Shown here piece after piece: positions 54,204 to 64,000 of a stretch of DNA of 64,000 nucleotides. The DNA comes from Nitzschia sp. pyKryTriq1. Lineage: Eukaryota > Bacillariophyta > Bacillariophyceae > Bacillariales > Bacillariaceae. Below the pieces are notes generated by a model. The model searched no databases and was not told the DNA's origin. It worked only from the letters and a program-made list of their open reading frames with translations. The first letter of the stretch is position 1; the number at the start of each line of letters is the position of its first letter. Position numbers and translations under genes: made by a program. The stretch is from NCBI GenBank assembly GCA_956465555.1, contig OY101117.1, forward strand, positions 434,001 to 498,000, written 5' to 3'.

Positions 54204-55250
54204 ATGTTCAATAATCTATTTGGGAGCAAGAAAACAACGACGTCGACGGTTTCGGCAACGTCGACGATCCAGCCAACGGACCCTCAGAATACCATCGTCA
54301 AGCTCCGCGAATCAATTGCCAATCAAGAGAAACGGTGGGTAATTTTCGTATTCCAAATTTCATATTTCCTTATTCCTGGCCGAGTCCCGCCTGCCCCGAA
54401 TTCGCTCGACGACCAAATTCCTGCCTCGCACCTCGCAACAAGTAGACTATGACTTGAGAGAAACCAAGACAAGGACCACGGCCATTTTAATTGAATGCTA
54501 CCTGTACCGTATTACTGTACCAACCATGCAGCTCTCGCGCTCACTTATCCTTGTTGTTTCGTTCAATTTTCGTTTCAATTTCTAGGGAGGAGCACATTGA
54601 AAAGAAAATCGAGGGTATGGTGAAAGAGGCCAAGGCGAAAATGGCCAAGGGGGATAAGAAAGGTAAATTCCATGTTGTAATTCTTGGTAGATAACTATAC
54701 CAGCGAAGGAGCTTTCATCTGACTGATGCGAGCGCATCTTTGATTTTTATTTTGTTCGTTTGTATTCCAAAAAGGCGCCCTATTTGCAATGAAACGAAAA
54801 AAGCTATACGAACAAGAACAAGAAAAGATTCAAAATGTCAAGTTCACACTCGAAACTCAAGTAATGAATCTTGAATCGGCACAGCAGAACGCAATGACCG
54901 TCAAGGCAATGCAACAAGGTACTAAGACTATGCAAAAGATTAGAACAGACGTCGATATTGAACAGGTGGATGATTTGATGGACGAAATTAAGGAGGAAAT
55001 GGAATTGGCTCAAGAAATCAACCAAGCGATGGCCCAGCCCGTGGATCCACTCTTTACGGACGAAGACGAATTATTGGAAGAATTGAATGCATTGGAGACC
55101 GCTGATTTGGAGGCCGAATTACTCAAACCACCTGCAACAAGCGTAGCTTCCTTGTCAATGCCAGCGGCTCCCGATTCCAAACTACCGGCGCTGGCACAAA
55201 AGGAGCAAGACGATCTCAGAGCATTGGAGGCCGAACTTGCGGGTCTGTAA
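54204..55250 (+). CDS. VPS32: ESCRT-III subunit SNF7/CHMP4 (VPS32)
   Basis: Three exons, 54204-54334, 54586-54662, 54775-55250 (introns 251 and 112 bp; phases 2 and 1), 227 aa, the usual family length. Start MFNNLFGSKK; basic helix 1-2 (REEHIEKKIEGMVKEAKAKM), then GALFAMKRKKLYEQEQEKI, NLESAQQNAMTVKAMQQGTK, DVDIEQVDDLMDEIKEEMEL, and the acidic C-terminal MIM-like helix (DEDELLEELNALE). SNF7 polymerises into the membrane-severing filament for multivesicular body sorting, cytokinesis and repair. Exon 1 donor is GTGGGT; the alternative GTAATT four bases on would break the frame. The 251 bp intron is the longest in the window. Confidence 0.93.
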
Positions 55251-55758
55251 AACTACGTTTCGTGGCTATCAGTGTGCGTTTTGCAGTAAGCTCGCCTTCT
55301 TGGAGTAGAGGTGTCGTCCCACCGCCTGAAAAGGAAACAACTCCTAATGCCGCTTGCTTCGACACGATAGTCAAGTACAATACAGTACAGTACAGTACAG
55401 TACAGTAACTATAAACTGGTGTAACATTTTTACGACAAACAGCTTGGACGGTAGAAGCTATTGTTTTTCTTTCTGAGCCGCTACTTGTTCTTGGAGATAC
55501 ATACACCCTACTTCAGAGTAGTAGGCAGTTTCATAACTTTTCAAAGTATTGCTGTAGCCTGTCGACCGCAACAACATTTTGTTGCGAAGTAGCTACTGTA
55601 GCTCCATTTCTTGCAAGGTAGAGTATGTACATTGCATTATAATTGTTTGTTATTGTTTGTTTACGAGTACTAAATCGAGGGCAGACGAGCCATAAAATTG
55701 GACTTGAGTTGCATTCCTACGCAACCGCCAACTACTCGTATTCGTATGTAGTAGCTTT
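55251..55758. other. Convergent 3' intergenic region with TACAG run
   Basis: About 500 bp between convergent genes. A TACAG pentanucleotide run lies at about 55381-55406. Nothing else seen. Confidence 0.5.
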
Positions 55759-56887
55759 TCAAGACTCAAAATATCGATCATCGATAAATTCTTCATCTCC
55801 ACTCTTTTGTTTGTTGTTGTGGGCCTTGGGAGAATTCTTGGGGGTTTCTGCAATCCCCAGAAAGGGCTTCCAAGTAGGATGCACTCGTTGAGGAACCATA
55901 CGTGCCGCCTTGGCCGCCAATTCCATCTGCGAAGGACACCTTGGTTCTCGAATCAATCGCATACCAATGGCACGGAGTTCCGTGATGGGCCGGGACCCTT
56001 TTTTCCCGTTGCAATGAAGGCAAGATGTCACTGCATTTTCCCTGAAAATCGAACAAAGAAGAAATCAAAGAACGTCCATCAGTTGCTTCGACATTGATGG
56101 ATGCGATTCGATTCGATTGTTCGACTACTCACCAAGTCAATTGACCTCCCATACATCGAGGATGCACATGATCGAGCGATAGATCCGCCGTATGAAATCT
56201 GTTGTTGCAGTACTGGCACTTGTACTCGTCTCTCAAAAAGACGTTGCGCCGTGTGAACGCTGGGCGTTGATTTTTGTGCGGGACATATTCCGAAAGCGCA
56301 ATGACACTGGGCAACGGAACTTCGAAACTGGCGGCCCGTACCGAAATATCTGGATAGACATCGACGACTTGGACTTTGCCACTGAAAATCGCTTTTACCG
56401 CATCTTGCCAGGACCACAAACTGAGTGGTAAGTAGCTGAGGGGCTGGAAATCCGCATTCAATACCAACGCGGGACGACGATTCAACTCTTTGAGAAATTG
56501 GGCTTGCTCCAACGTATTGCCGAGATTGGATTCCTCGTCCTCATCCCAGTCATCAGCATCTAGACTCATCAGAGGACGCCTCAGTCTGTCTTCCATATAA
56601 CGCCCTGAAACATGTTCCGTTAGTTCTTCTTTCGACAAACTACGTCCAGGACCAGGTGTTCTCTTCGTATTCGGAAGCGGCTTCTTTCGGCTTTTAGTGC
56701 TGGCGCTTTTCCGTTTCGACTGCGACGACACTCCTGATGAAGAATGCAAGGATGTAGACGAAGATATGGAATGTCGTTGTCGATGGGCGGAATAGTATGA
56801 AGATGAAGTCAACAACAGAGCACAAGCTGGAATGTTTTCATTCAAGGCGAAACCACGAGTGAGAAATGCTGGTGCTGTTTCTTGCAT
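55759..56887 (-). CDS. HNH nuclease-like protein
   Basis: Two exons, 56887-56133 and 56041-55759, intron 91 bp (TTG|GTGAGT ... TTTTCAG|GG, phase 2), 345 aa. The HNH core is split by the intron but complete when spliced: C224-x2-C227 (KCQYCNNRF), LSLDHVHPRCMGG with Asp239/His240, ENAVTSC (Asn254), and a second CLHCN pair, giving a Zn-bound beta-beta-alpha metal finger. Before it, LVLNADFQPLSYLPLSLWSWQDAVKAIF and VDVYPDISVRAASFEVPLPSV are typical of the bacterial and cyanobacterial 'HNH endonuclease' family that plants and algae also carry. The first 130 residues are Ser/Lys-rich and may include a transit peptide. Substrate and role are unknown. Confidence 0.88.
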
Positions 56888-57850
56888 ACTACTTGTTTCA
56901 TTTTTTTACTCACATGATGAAGATGATGATGATGACGACGACGGAGGTCTACATGATAACAATGCTTCAGAGACAGTAGAAAGGCTGAGGACAGAGACTG
57001 CTACCAATGCCAGGAAAGAATGTCTTGAGGATGCCAAAGTCATTGTAGTGTCGAGAATGAATGAATTTCTCCCAGCAATGCGATGAAGATTCTTTCGTAC
57101 AGTACGTAGCTTCCTTCCGTGCTACGATTCTGTTCTGTTCAGAGAAAATCAGTTGGAATACTGCCAAGATTGGAGTTTGTCTATAGAAATAACTTTTGGT
57201 AGAGGAGTCGTCGTCGTCGTCAGTGGTTCATATTTCTGTTCCTTCTTTGCGTCGAGATGTTGGTGATTGAACTCTTGTCAAGAAGGAATCTTCCAACAGA
57301 AAAAGAAGAACGACGGCGACGGCGTGTCTTCGTGTCTTTCCGATCATTATTCGACTTTGAACTTCTTGTTCTGTGTCGGGCGCAATGCGCAATAAGAATT
57401 TCTAATTGACGATGATGTCGTCATCACCAGCTGCCAGTGGCGCGGCCGCCCGCGCGCCGGATTTTTTTCTGGTGAAAGATCGACTCACTCGAGTTGATGA
57501 ATTTGCATGTCCTTACATATGTACTACGGCCGTACTTGTACTGTACCAGTACAGTACCAGTGGTACTGTACCGGTACGTACCTGTTACAGTACCACCGGT
57601 ACTGGTACTTATTTGTACCTCACCCATTCTTTCGCAGCGCCATCATCAATTTCATCACCAATCACCATCACATCACAGCCATCAAAAAGAAGATCACAGC
57701 AAAAGAACCAACGAACGTACCGGTAGATACGAATATCATCCAACATACTGACTATCTGTAGAGAGCAAGAATAGCCCCCTTGCCGCTTCTGACATCGATA
57801 CGTGAAGTATTCAGGCAGATACGTAGGTGGATAATTATTTTAATTTAAAA
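56888..57850. other. Divergent intergenic region
   Basis: About 960 bp between divergent genes. A GATGAT/GACGAC run (56920-56943) and a dense GTACCGGTAC/GTACTGTACC cluster (57538-57610) stand out, with another ACCGGTAG near 57721, about 130 bp before the Era start. An 84-codon frame near 56832 runs off the HNH start region and is rejected. Confidence 0.5.
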
Positions 57851-59326
57851 ATGTTCAAGCAGCAGCCAAGAAGAATGGCTCCTTGCGTCGCGAAAGAACA
57901 TTACGGTCGCACTGCCGTTTCGAGGTTAGTTATTGTTGTTTTGGCTTGTATCGCCACCATATCCACAGGCTTTCAAGCTCCACAATACTCCGGTCGGAGA
58001 TGCAGCATTTCGGTCCGAGCCTCCCTGGTGGGACCACTTCCAACAAAATCCATCGATGATGATTTTGATGATGATTATGATGATATAGACGCCGACGACG
58101 GCAAAGACAATTCCGCAGTAGAAGCCACTACTACTCGTCCCACCAGCAGCGCCGAGGAGAAGGAACAATCCAAGGATGCCAAACTTGAAGGAATTATTCA
58201 AGAGCTCGAGGAGTCTTTTGATTATGAAGGCCGATTACCCATGAAGCAAAAAGATTTTCGTTGCGGATTTGTTAGTATTTTGGGAGCGCCCAATATGGGA
58301 AAGAGCACGTTGCTGAATGCCTTGTTGAAGGAAGATTTGTGTATTGCCACTCGACGACCGCAAACTACGCGGCATGCTATTTTAGGAGTATTGACCACCC
58401 CCGATGCTCAACTTTGTCTAATTGATACACCTGGCATCATTGGCGATCCAGCATACAAATTGCAAGAAGGAATGATGGAGGCGGTCATGGGAGCCTTTCG
58501 GGATTCCGATGTGTTCCTGGTCGTCACCGATCTATTCAGTACGCCCATTCCCGATGATACTATTTTTGAAAAGGTACAACAGAGTCGATTACCGGTCGTG
58601 GTTGCAATCAACAAAATTGATTTAGTCGGTAAAGCCAAACAGAACAAGGATGACGCGGACGGCGACGACGACCCCGAACAGGAGATGGAAAAGACGTACA
58701 CTGTGCCAGAGGCAGTGGCCCAATGGAGAGCCTTGTTGCCGAATGCTTTGGCGATTGTTCCTTTGGCGGCATCGGAAGGGCCGAACAATGAAGGTGTCAC
58801 CGTGTTGCGAAAGCTACTCCTAGGAGGAGAGGACCTCCCCGGGGCGATCCGCACTTTGGGCCGACCCGTACCCGGTATGTTTCAGTCCGGAGTGCAGTTC
58901 TTGACGGACGATGATGCCAAGGCGTTGCTACCATATGGTCCTCCCCTCTATGATGAAGAGATTCTGACGGATCGACCCGAACGATTTTTCGCCAGCGAAT
59001 TGATCCGAGAATCGCTCTTTGAAACACTCAAAAAGGAACTACCGTATTGTTGCGAGGTTCGGATAGAAGAGTTCAAGGAGCCCAAGCCAAACGATCGGAA
59101 ACAAGTGAATCGAATCAAGGCAACGGTGTATGTAGAACGAGATAGCCAGAAACTCATTGTCATTGGCAAGGGAGGTGCGCAAATCAAACTGGTCGGAACG
59201 TTGGCAAGAGAAAAGATTGAACGGTTTTTGCAAGAGAAGGTATTTTTGGAGTTGAACGTAAAGGTCAACAAGGACTGGAGAAAGAACGAGGACCAGCTGA
59301 AAGAGTTTGGATACTTGAATCGATAG
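57851..59326 (+). CDS. ERA: Era-type GTPase, probably plastid
   Basis: Single exon, 491 aa from the ATG at 57851. G1 is GAPNMGKST (145-153; Met replaces the usual Val), followed by an effector region TRRPQTTRHAILG, G3 DTPG, G4 NKID and G5 PLAASEG. A KH domain ends the protein (VIGKGGAQIKLVGTLAREKIERFL, then LELNVKVNKDWRKN). Era binds the 3' end of small-subunit rRNA and acts in 30S maturation. Bacterial Era is about 300 aa; the extra N-terminal ~120 residues are a hydrophobic signal (VSRLVIVVLACIATISTGFQAP, with Phe at the cleavage position) and an Asp-rich linker, so a plastid location is inferred. An insert of about 20 acidic residues follows G4. Confidence 0.92.
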   Translation: MFKQQPRRMAPCVAKEHYGRTAVSRLVIVVLACIATISTGFQAPQYSGRRCSISVRASLVGPLPTKSIDDDFDDDYDDIDADDGKDNSAVEATTTRPTSSAEEKEQSKDAKLEGIIQELEESFDYEGRLPMKQKDFRCGFVSILGAPNMGKSTLLNALLKEDLCIATRRPQTTRHAILGVLTTPDAQLCLIDTPGIIGDPAYKLQEGMMEAVMGAFRDSDVFLVVTDLFSTPIPDDTIFEKVQQSRLPVVVAINKIDLVGKAKQNKDDADGDDDPEQEMEKTYTVPEAVAQWRALLPNALAIVPLAASEGPNNEGVTVLRKLLLGGEDLPGAIRTLGRPVPGMFQSGVQFLTDDDAKALLPYGPPLYDEEILTDRPERFFASELIRESLFETLKKELPYCCEVRIEEFKEPKPNDRKQVNRIKATVYVERDSQKLIVIGKGGAQIKLVGTLAREKIERFLQEKVFLELNVKVNKDWRKNEDQLKEFGYLNR

Positions 59327-60660
59327 CAATCCAAGAGTCCCTGAGTACTATTCAAAGCGCACATGTCACTTCTGTCCTTCGCGATTCCGCCTCGCCCTCT
59401 CGTAATTCTGCCGAAGATCACGCAGGAATCCGAGCATCTAGAGTTTCCCTTTCTAATGGCGGTGGCGTTGGAAGTGGCCATTGCTGAGTCGACGACCCAC
59501 TAACTACTTCATGCCGGTATCCGGTGTCCCCCCTCAGCATCATGTATTGGAGCGCGAAGATTCACGAGATACTATCACGAGTATCGTTTCAAATAATAAT
59601 ACTAGTATACTTCTACTGCCCATGTACTAGATCCTATGTTTGCTGCTTTCGTACGTTGATAGTTGATAGTGTTGGTAGATTTTAGCCTTGCGCGAAGGCA
59701 ATCGAGGAACGACGATGTTCTAACAAGAGCTAGAGAGAGGGAAGGAGGGTATATTTCAAGATTGAAATCTGGCGATCCTTTGGTGCTGCTAGTTGAAGTA
59801 CTGGGACCCTTCCCACATGGATTCAACTAGCTGGGAGCTCTATCTTGCAAGAAGCTTGAACCGATTTTTAGCCGTCTTTTTCGTATTTCGTGTCTCTACA
59901 CTAGCTATACTACGAATACTCCGTGGGTTATTGGAATCTTGTTTGTTTCACTCGAGTCGTCCCACCTCGCCAATCATACTCCCAATTTCGAGATTGGTTC
60001 TTTCTTCCCCCTCCAACGCACGAGCTTCGCCTCTCGCCTTTCTCGTATCCTTTTGGGGTAAACAGACCTCTTACTCGTAGTTGTCAATTTTGATGACAAA
60101 CGGAGTTTCGACTCCCGCGCACCTTTGTTGACGTCACAAAGGCAATTGTGTCCGTCAGCAACACAAGCATTATCATACTTTCCTTCTCAGGGTCCGACAT
60201 TTCACTTCTATTTAGAAAGATTCGCTAATTTTTACGTAAAGTTTGGTATTATCATTACGTATCGTGATTTTAGGACCATGAAGATTACATCAATATTCGA
60301 CTATTATACGATATTTGGTAAGTAGATTCCCCGGCAGCACATGCGACGAATAGAGAACCGTGATTGGTCTCACTTTCCAGTCGTTCGTCGGAGTAGACCT
60401 TGTCCTGAAAAAATACACTCTTATGAATGTATGCTAAATTAATCGACTAAAATTTAGGCGATTTTCGGGAATCTCGAGATGACAAAAGCTCGAAGTTGAA
60501 TCTCGCGCAACCACAACAAGAACCGGCAGACCCATCACAACCCACAACATTCCAAAAACAAGAACAAGCGAGGACCCAAGTTGCAGAAGCTCTTCCAACA
60601 ACTTACAACTTTGCTCCTGCTGAACTTCATGAACTCAAACATTTCAAACATTATTTGAAA
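59327..60660. other. Intergenic region with an upstream exon candidate
   Basis: About 1.3 kb. Near the right end an ATG at 60278 begins a 40 bp exon (60278-60317) with a clean donor GTAAGT, and an acceptor at 60457 joins in frame to sequence that runs without a stop into the bestrophin reading frame. See the finding on this. Otherwise no gene seen. Confidence 0.5.
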
Positions 60661-62308
60661 ATGACGAGTTTAAGAACGATATTGTTGCTTGCCGCAATCG
60701 GCGTCACCTCAGTAGAAGGGTTCACCCCGAGAATACAAAGTCTCAAGTCTGTGAAACCTGATCATCTCCGATACATTGCAACGGAAGAAGTGGTGATTCG
60801 TGAATCTTCTGTAGTGCTGCCTATTTCACAAGCAATTCACAAACGACTTAGTCAAAGACCAACTATTTCAAAGCCCAAGAGGTCGTCTGCGCATGCGAAA
60901 GTTCGATCACCGAAAATCGAATCTCGGAACCTGAACAATGATCGGCACTCTGCTTCGGATTGGTGGCACAACCTCAGGACACTTCCACAATCATCAATCT
61001 TGAAGGAAATCAAACACCCGGTAATGGCTCTAACAGGATGGGCCACTTTCATCAGCATTGTCCACAAGGTTTTGCTAATGAAGGGCAAGGCTCAGCTAGC
61101 TGCGAGTATCTCTGTACCCATGGTGGCTCATTCACTCTTGGTGAGCTCATTGGGTCTTTTGTTGGTCTTCCGGACCAATAGTTCTTATCAACGCTTTCTG
61201 GTACGTGCTAATTGAAAGATTCGGACTCTCCAATCGAAAATCCTTTGGTAATGTTCCTCACAACCTCCTTTTTGTTACTATCTTCTCGCAGGAAGGACGC
61301 CAAATCTGGGAACGAATCTTGTCCACCTCCAGGAATCTCTCACGCATGGCCACCATTTACCGTGACGACATCGGAAAGGACGAACTTGCAAGAATGAAGA
61401 ACTTGATTGCTAGCTTCCCCTATCTTCTGAGGCATCATATTCGATCGGGCTGCCTCTGCAGCACCGACCCTACCTCAATGGACGCTAGATACAAGCTACA
61501 ACTGCAGGATGTGCCCAAAGCCTGTGTTGACACACGATATGAAGGTGACAAAGCCTGCATCCTTGAACAGGAAGCCGCGGAGCTTCGAAAGTGCTTTGTT
61601 GACAAAAGAGACTTGCCCTGGAGCATGCTTGATGACCCCCAACGGGACACGCTCTTGAAAGTTGCACGGTCTACGAACCGCCCACTCTGGATCTGTGACC
61701 GTCTCAGTCTCGAAATCAGCAAGATTCCCTACACCAACTCCTTTACTAGCCGCGAACGTCTCACCTTGCTAAAAAGCGTCGACGACCTTGCAAGCACCGT
61801 GGGACAATGTGAACGAATCCGGCAAACCGCAGTTCCTTTGAACTACGCTAGGCATGCTCTTAGAAGCTTGTCGCTGTGGCTTCTGACCTTGCCTTTTTGC
61901 ATGGTCAAAGACCTTGGGCTTTTGACAGGTCCTGCTACAGCCGCCATGTCATGGATTCTCTTTGGGGTTTACCAAATCGGTTATTCCATTGAAGATCCGT
62001 TCAAAAAGTCGCTCCGACTATCCATCCTCTGTGATGCTATTCGTCACGATGTCATCGGAAACGAGTCAGAGTCTGCATTCTACATCGAAGAAGACGAAGA
62101 GGATGAATATTCGGAAATACGCGAACCCCATTCCTTGAAAGGACTTACCGGCAAGGAAGTCGACGAATTGGATGAAGCCGACGTGAATGTTATCTTTGTT
62201 CGTGCCCCCACAGCCAGACAGCAACAAATGATCAATAACGTTAATATTGATCGCAAGCAATCCGATCGAGGTACCATGACTGGAGTGGCCAAGTCGCTGA
62301 TGCCTTGA
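60661..62308 (+). CDS. Plastid bestrophin-like anion channel
   Basis: Two coding exons, 60661-61200 and 61292-62308, intron 91 bp (CTG|GTACGT ... TCGCAG|GA, phase 0), 518 aa. The N-terminus MTSLRTILLLAAIGVTSVEGFTP is a signal peptide plus plastid motif (G-F-T-P). The core shows LLVFRTNSSYQRFLEGRQIWERI, then QTAVPLNYARHALRSLSLWLLTLPF and GYSIEDPFKKSL, the conserved bestrophin signatures (the first helix pair, the pore-lining region and the Asp/Glu-rich calcium-clasp-like end). Plant thylakoid bestrophins conduct chloride and tune the proton motive force; a similar or carbon-concentrating role is inferred. The frame is open further upstream (see finding), but the signal peptide argues for the start at 60661. 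Confidence 0.88.
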
Positions 62309-62753
62309 ACGGCCCCCTTTTTGCTATTAGAGAAATAAAAAGAATAAACCATAGAATTTTAGAATACCCATATGTTGGAGCGTCGATGTGCATATTTTCC
62401 ACATGGATACTGGGATTGGATGCTTTAGCCCGAACAAATGGACCGCATCGATTTTGTTGCATTCGCAGTCTCGTAGTCATGCTCTCTCTCTCTCTCTCTG
62501 AGATAGGATGACTCCGAGTAAACTCTGATAGAGAGATGAAATGGCTACTGAACTCTAATCTGTGTCTTTAAAGGCTTTGTGTCTATCCGTATTAAAATGT
62601 AGCTTGTTCGCATCCGACTGAAAAAAGTTGTCAATCTGTTGTTGATTCCCATTTCGCGGGATCTGTTGTTGATTCCCATTTCGCGGGAGATTGTTCACAG
62701 AGCTGCCCGCGTACCGGTGCAGTTCCTTTACTCTGCTTGCATTTCATGAGCAG
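62309..62753. other. Convergent 3' intergenic region
   Basis: About 445 bp between convergent genes. It holds a CT dinucleotide run near 62481-62499 and an exact 27 bp tandem duplication (62634-62687). Nothing coding seen. Confidence 0.5.
62634..62687. repeat. Exact 27 bp tandem duplication
   Basis: Two identical copies of a 27 bp unit (62634-62660 and 62661-62687) containing TTCCCATTTCGCGGGA. The part TTTCGCGGGA fits an E2F-type consensus, but it lies in 3' flanking DNA of both neighbours, so a promoter role is unlikely. Confidence 0.8.
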
Positions 62754-64000
62754 CTAGGATCGACGCTGGCGTTTATTCTCGTGTTCGTTCCCTTCCCCGT
62801 TCCCCTCGGGTGTAGACGGTGTTCCGTACTCACCCATATTCGCTCCGGGTGCTGGACTTCCACCTTCAGTGGGCTGGCCAGGTGCTCTCGGAGGATAGTG
62901 TGGAGGATGACCCATTGGTGGCAGTTGTGCCTGGTACATCTGTTGGTATAGCATCCACTGCTGTTGTCCGTGCGGTTGCTGCCCAGGTGGAGGTGGTGGA
63001 TGCCCTAAGAGATGTGGTGGCGGTGGAGGGGGTGGAAGATGATGAGCGTGACCACCTTCGCCCATCTTCCGCTTTTGCTGCTGTGCGGCAGCCTCACCTG
63101 CTGTCACGGGTACGGGCGACGACCCTCCTTCACCCTCTCCCCCAGGTGCACTGGCTTGGGGAGATTGTTGTCCCGGTGCGTGGTGCGGATGGGCATAGTG
63201 GGCTTGCCAAGCAGCATATTGCGCTGCATGATGTTGGTGCTGCTGTTGCTGCTGAATATGATAGAAGTATTGTTGATGATTCTTCAGAGCACTTTGATGC
63301 TGCTGAGCAGAGGCATAACCCATTGCGGGATGGTAGTAATGCCCTTGTTGATTCGGCTCCCCTGGTCGGACCGGGTGTGCCATAGCATAGCCTGGATCCA
63401 TTCCTGGTGCAGCTACTCCGGTCTGCTCACCTTCGAAATCGGCAAGCTCAAGCCAACTGATAGCCGTTCCCTGACAATTCACTTTGGCAAGAAACGTTCT
63501 GCTTTCAGCAATATCGTTGATATCATCGCTCACTAGGTCGCCCTTTGTTTCTCCTGTGGATTTCTTCTCCTGATTCGGTTTGATGTTCTCTCCACCAGGG
63601 CTGTCGCTTTCCTTCGACTCGGTCGCTGATGCAGCGTCGGCTCCGTTGGTTGGGGAGCTAGCGTCCTTATCTTCCCCGTCCTTGGATTCCTCCTTCTCGC
63701 CATCATCGCCCGATACTGGTTTACTGGGATCAGCTACAACCGTGGCAGGATCCGCCGTTTCCAGTGCGCTCAACAAAACGTAAACCGTGCACCAAGGGAG
63801 ATGCCGATGCTTGTGTCGCTCTCTACAGAACGATCTAGTCCTATTCGTCTTTTTGCAAGCCGAACAAACCGGAGTCTTCGCATCGAATGGCGTCTTTACC
63901 TGATATGGCTGCCATTGAACCATCCTTACCGTCAAGGGCTTATCGATATACTTCCCTTCCGCGTCCGTACAAGAGTCATCCAAGGTCAAACATATGTATG
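62754..64000 (-). CDS. Cys/His-motif protein with H/Q/P-rich tail, 5' truncated by window edge
   Basis: The reading frame is open from the right edge of the window (upstream of the TTG at 63989 it continues with Tyr-Ile-Cys), so this is the C-terminal part, about 415 residues. Near its start is an ordered segment: VRMVQWQPYQVKTPFDAK, then a C-x2-C pair (CSACKK) and SFCRERHKHRHLPW with a further Cys and three His, which could bind zinc; then WCTVYVLLSAL. The rest is low complexity: Glu/Asp/Ser-rich, then Gln/His/Pro/Gly-rich with a run of 8 Pro, ending in basic KRQRRS. A nuclear regulatory protein is a plausible inference; I do not recognise a named family. The C-x2-C...RERHKHR block looks conserved. 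Confidence 0.72.
   Translation of the reverse strand, partial: YICLTLDDSCTDAEGKYIDKPLTVRMVQWQPYQVKTPFDAKTPVCSACKKTNRTRSFCRERHKHRHLPWCTVYVLLSALETADPATVVADPSKPVSGDDGEKEESKDGEDKDASSPTNGADAASATESKESDSPGGENIKPNQEKKSTGETKGDLVSDDINDIAESRTFLAKVNCQGTAISWLELADFEGEQTGVAAPGMDPGYAMAHPVRPGEPNQQGHYYHPAMGYASAQQHQSALKNHQQYFYHIQQQQQHQHHAAQYAAWQAHYAHPHHAPGQQSPQASAPGGEGEGGSSPVPVTAGEAAAQQQKRKMGEGGHAHHLPPPPPPPHLLGHPPPPPGQQPHGQQQWMLYQQMYQAQLPPMGHPPHYPPRAPGQPTEGGSPAPGANMGEYGTPSTPEGNGEGNEHENKRQRRS

Noticed and set aside
56832-57086. 84-codon frame beginning inside the HNH gene
   Set aside because: It overlaps the HNH start antisense and encodes an Asp run from a GATGAT repeat.
59793-60080. 95-codon hydrophobic-looking frame upstream of the bestrophin gene
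   Set aside because: No start context or domain, composition like the surrounding intergenic DNA.
1-64000. Search for retroelements, DNA transposons, CRISPR arrays and a dedicated gene cluster
   Set aside because: No reverse transcriptase, integrase, transposase, long terminal repeats or spacer arrays were seen. The genes are mostly housekeeping, and no new multi-gene system is evident beyond the individual oddities listed.

Overview
The window is nuclear DNA from a diatom (a photosynthetic stramenopile). The evidence is a head-to-head pair of fucoxanthin chlorophyll a/c antenna genes, several N-termini built as a signal peptide followed by the diatom plastid cleavage motif (A/G-F-x-P, as in ASAFAP), and compact genes with mostly 69-112 bp GT-AG introns. 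The species cannot be fixed from sequence alone. I saw no retroelement, transposase, rRNA or CRISPR array.

Left third (1-32 kb): a truncated diatom-type membrane protein; a SCYL1-type pseudokinase; a membrane-anchored proline iminopeptidase; a giant VPS13-type bridge-like lipid transfer protein (about 5725 aa, four exons, PDZ-like inserts); a VASt-domain sterol-transfer-like protein directly behind it on the same strand; plastid phosphoglycerate kinase; a fucosyltransferase-like type II membrane protein; and a cytochrome b5 reductase.

Middle (32-50 kb): a 2.2 kb repeat-rich gene-free stretch; a large STAND-type ATPase; an APC-family cationic amino-acid transporter converging on an odd two-pore channel with EF-hands; a five-exon WD40+TPR (WDTC1/DCAF-like) gene; then two divergent antenna genes sharing a 259 bp promoter that carries a symmetric inverted repeat.

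Right part (50-64 kb): a plastid/secretory Grx2-type glutaredoxin, a tRNA-like A-box/B-box unit, a DEDDy 3'-5' exonuclease, ESCRT-III SNF7/CHMP4, an HNH nuclease-like protein, an organellar Era GTPase, a plastid bestrophin-like channel, and a truncated H/Q/P-rich protein with a Cys/His motif at the right edge.

Together these are mostly housekeeping genes for membrane traffic and lipid transport (SCYL1, VPS13, VASt, SNF7) and plastid function (PGK, two antenna proteins, Era, bestrophin, glutaredoxin). Intergenic DNA is strongly marked by short palindromes built on TACCGGTA and GGTACC, often close to start codons. Exon boundaries given here were read by eye from splice signals and reading frame; no transcript or database evidence was available.
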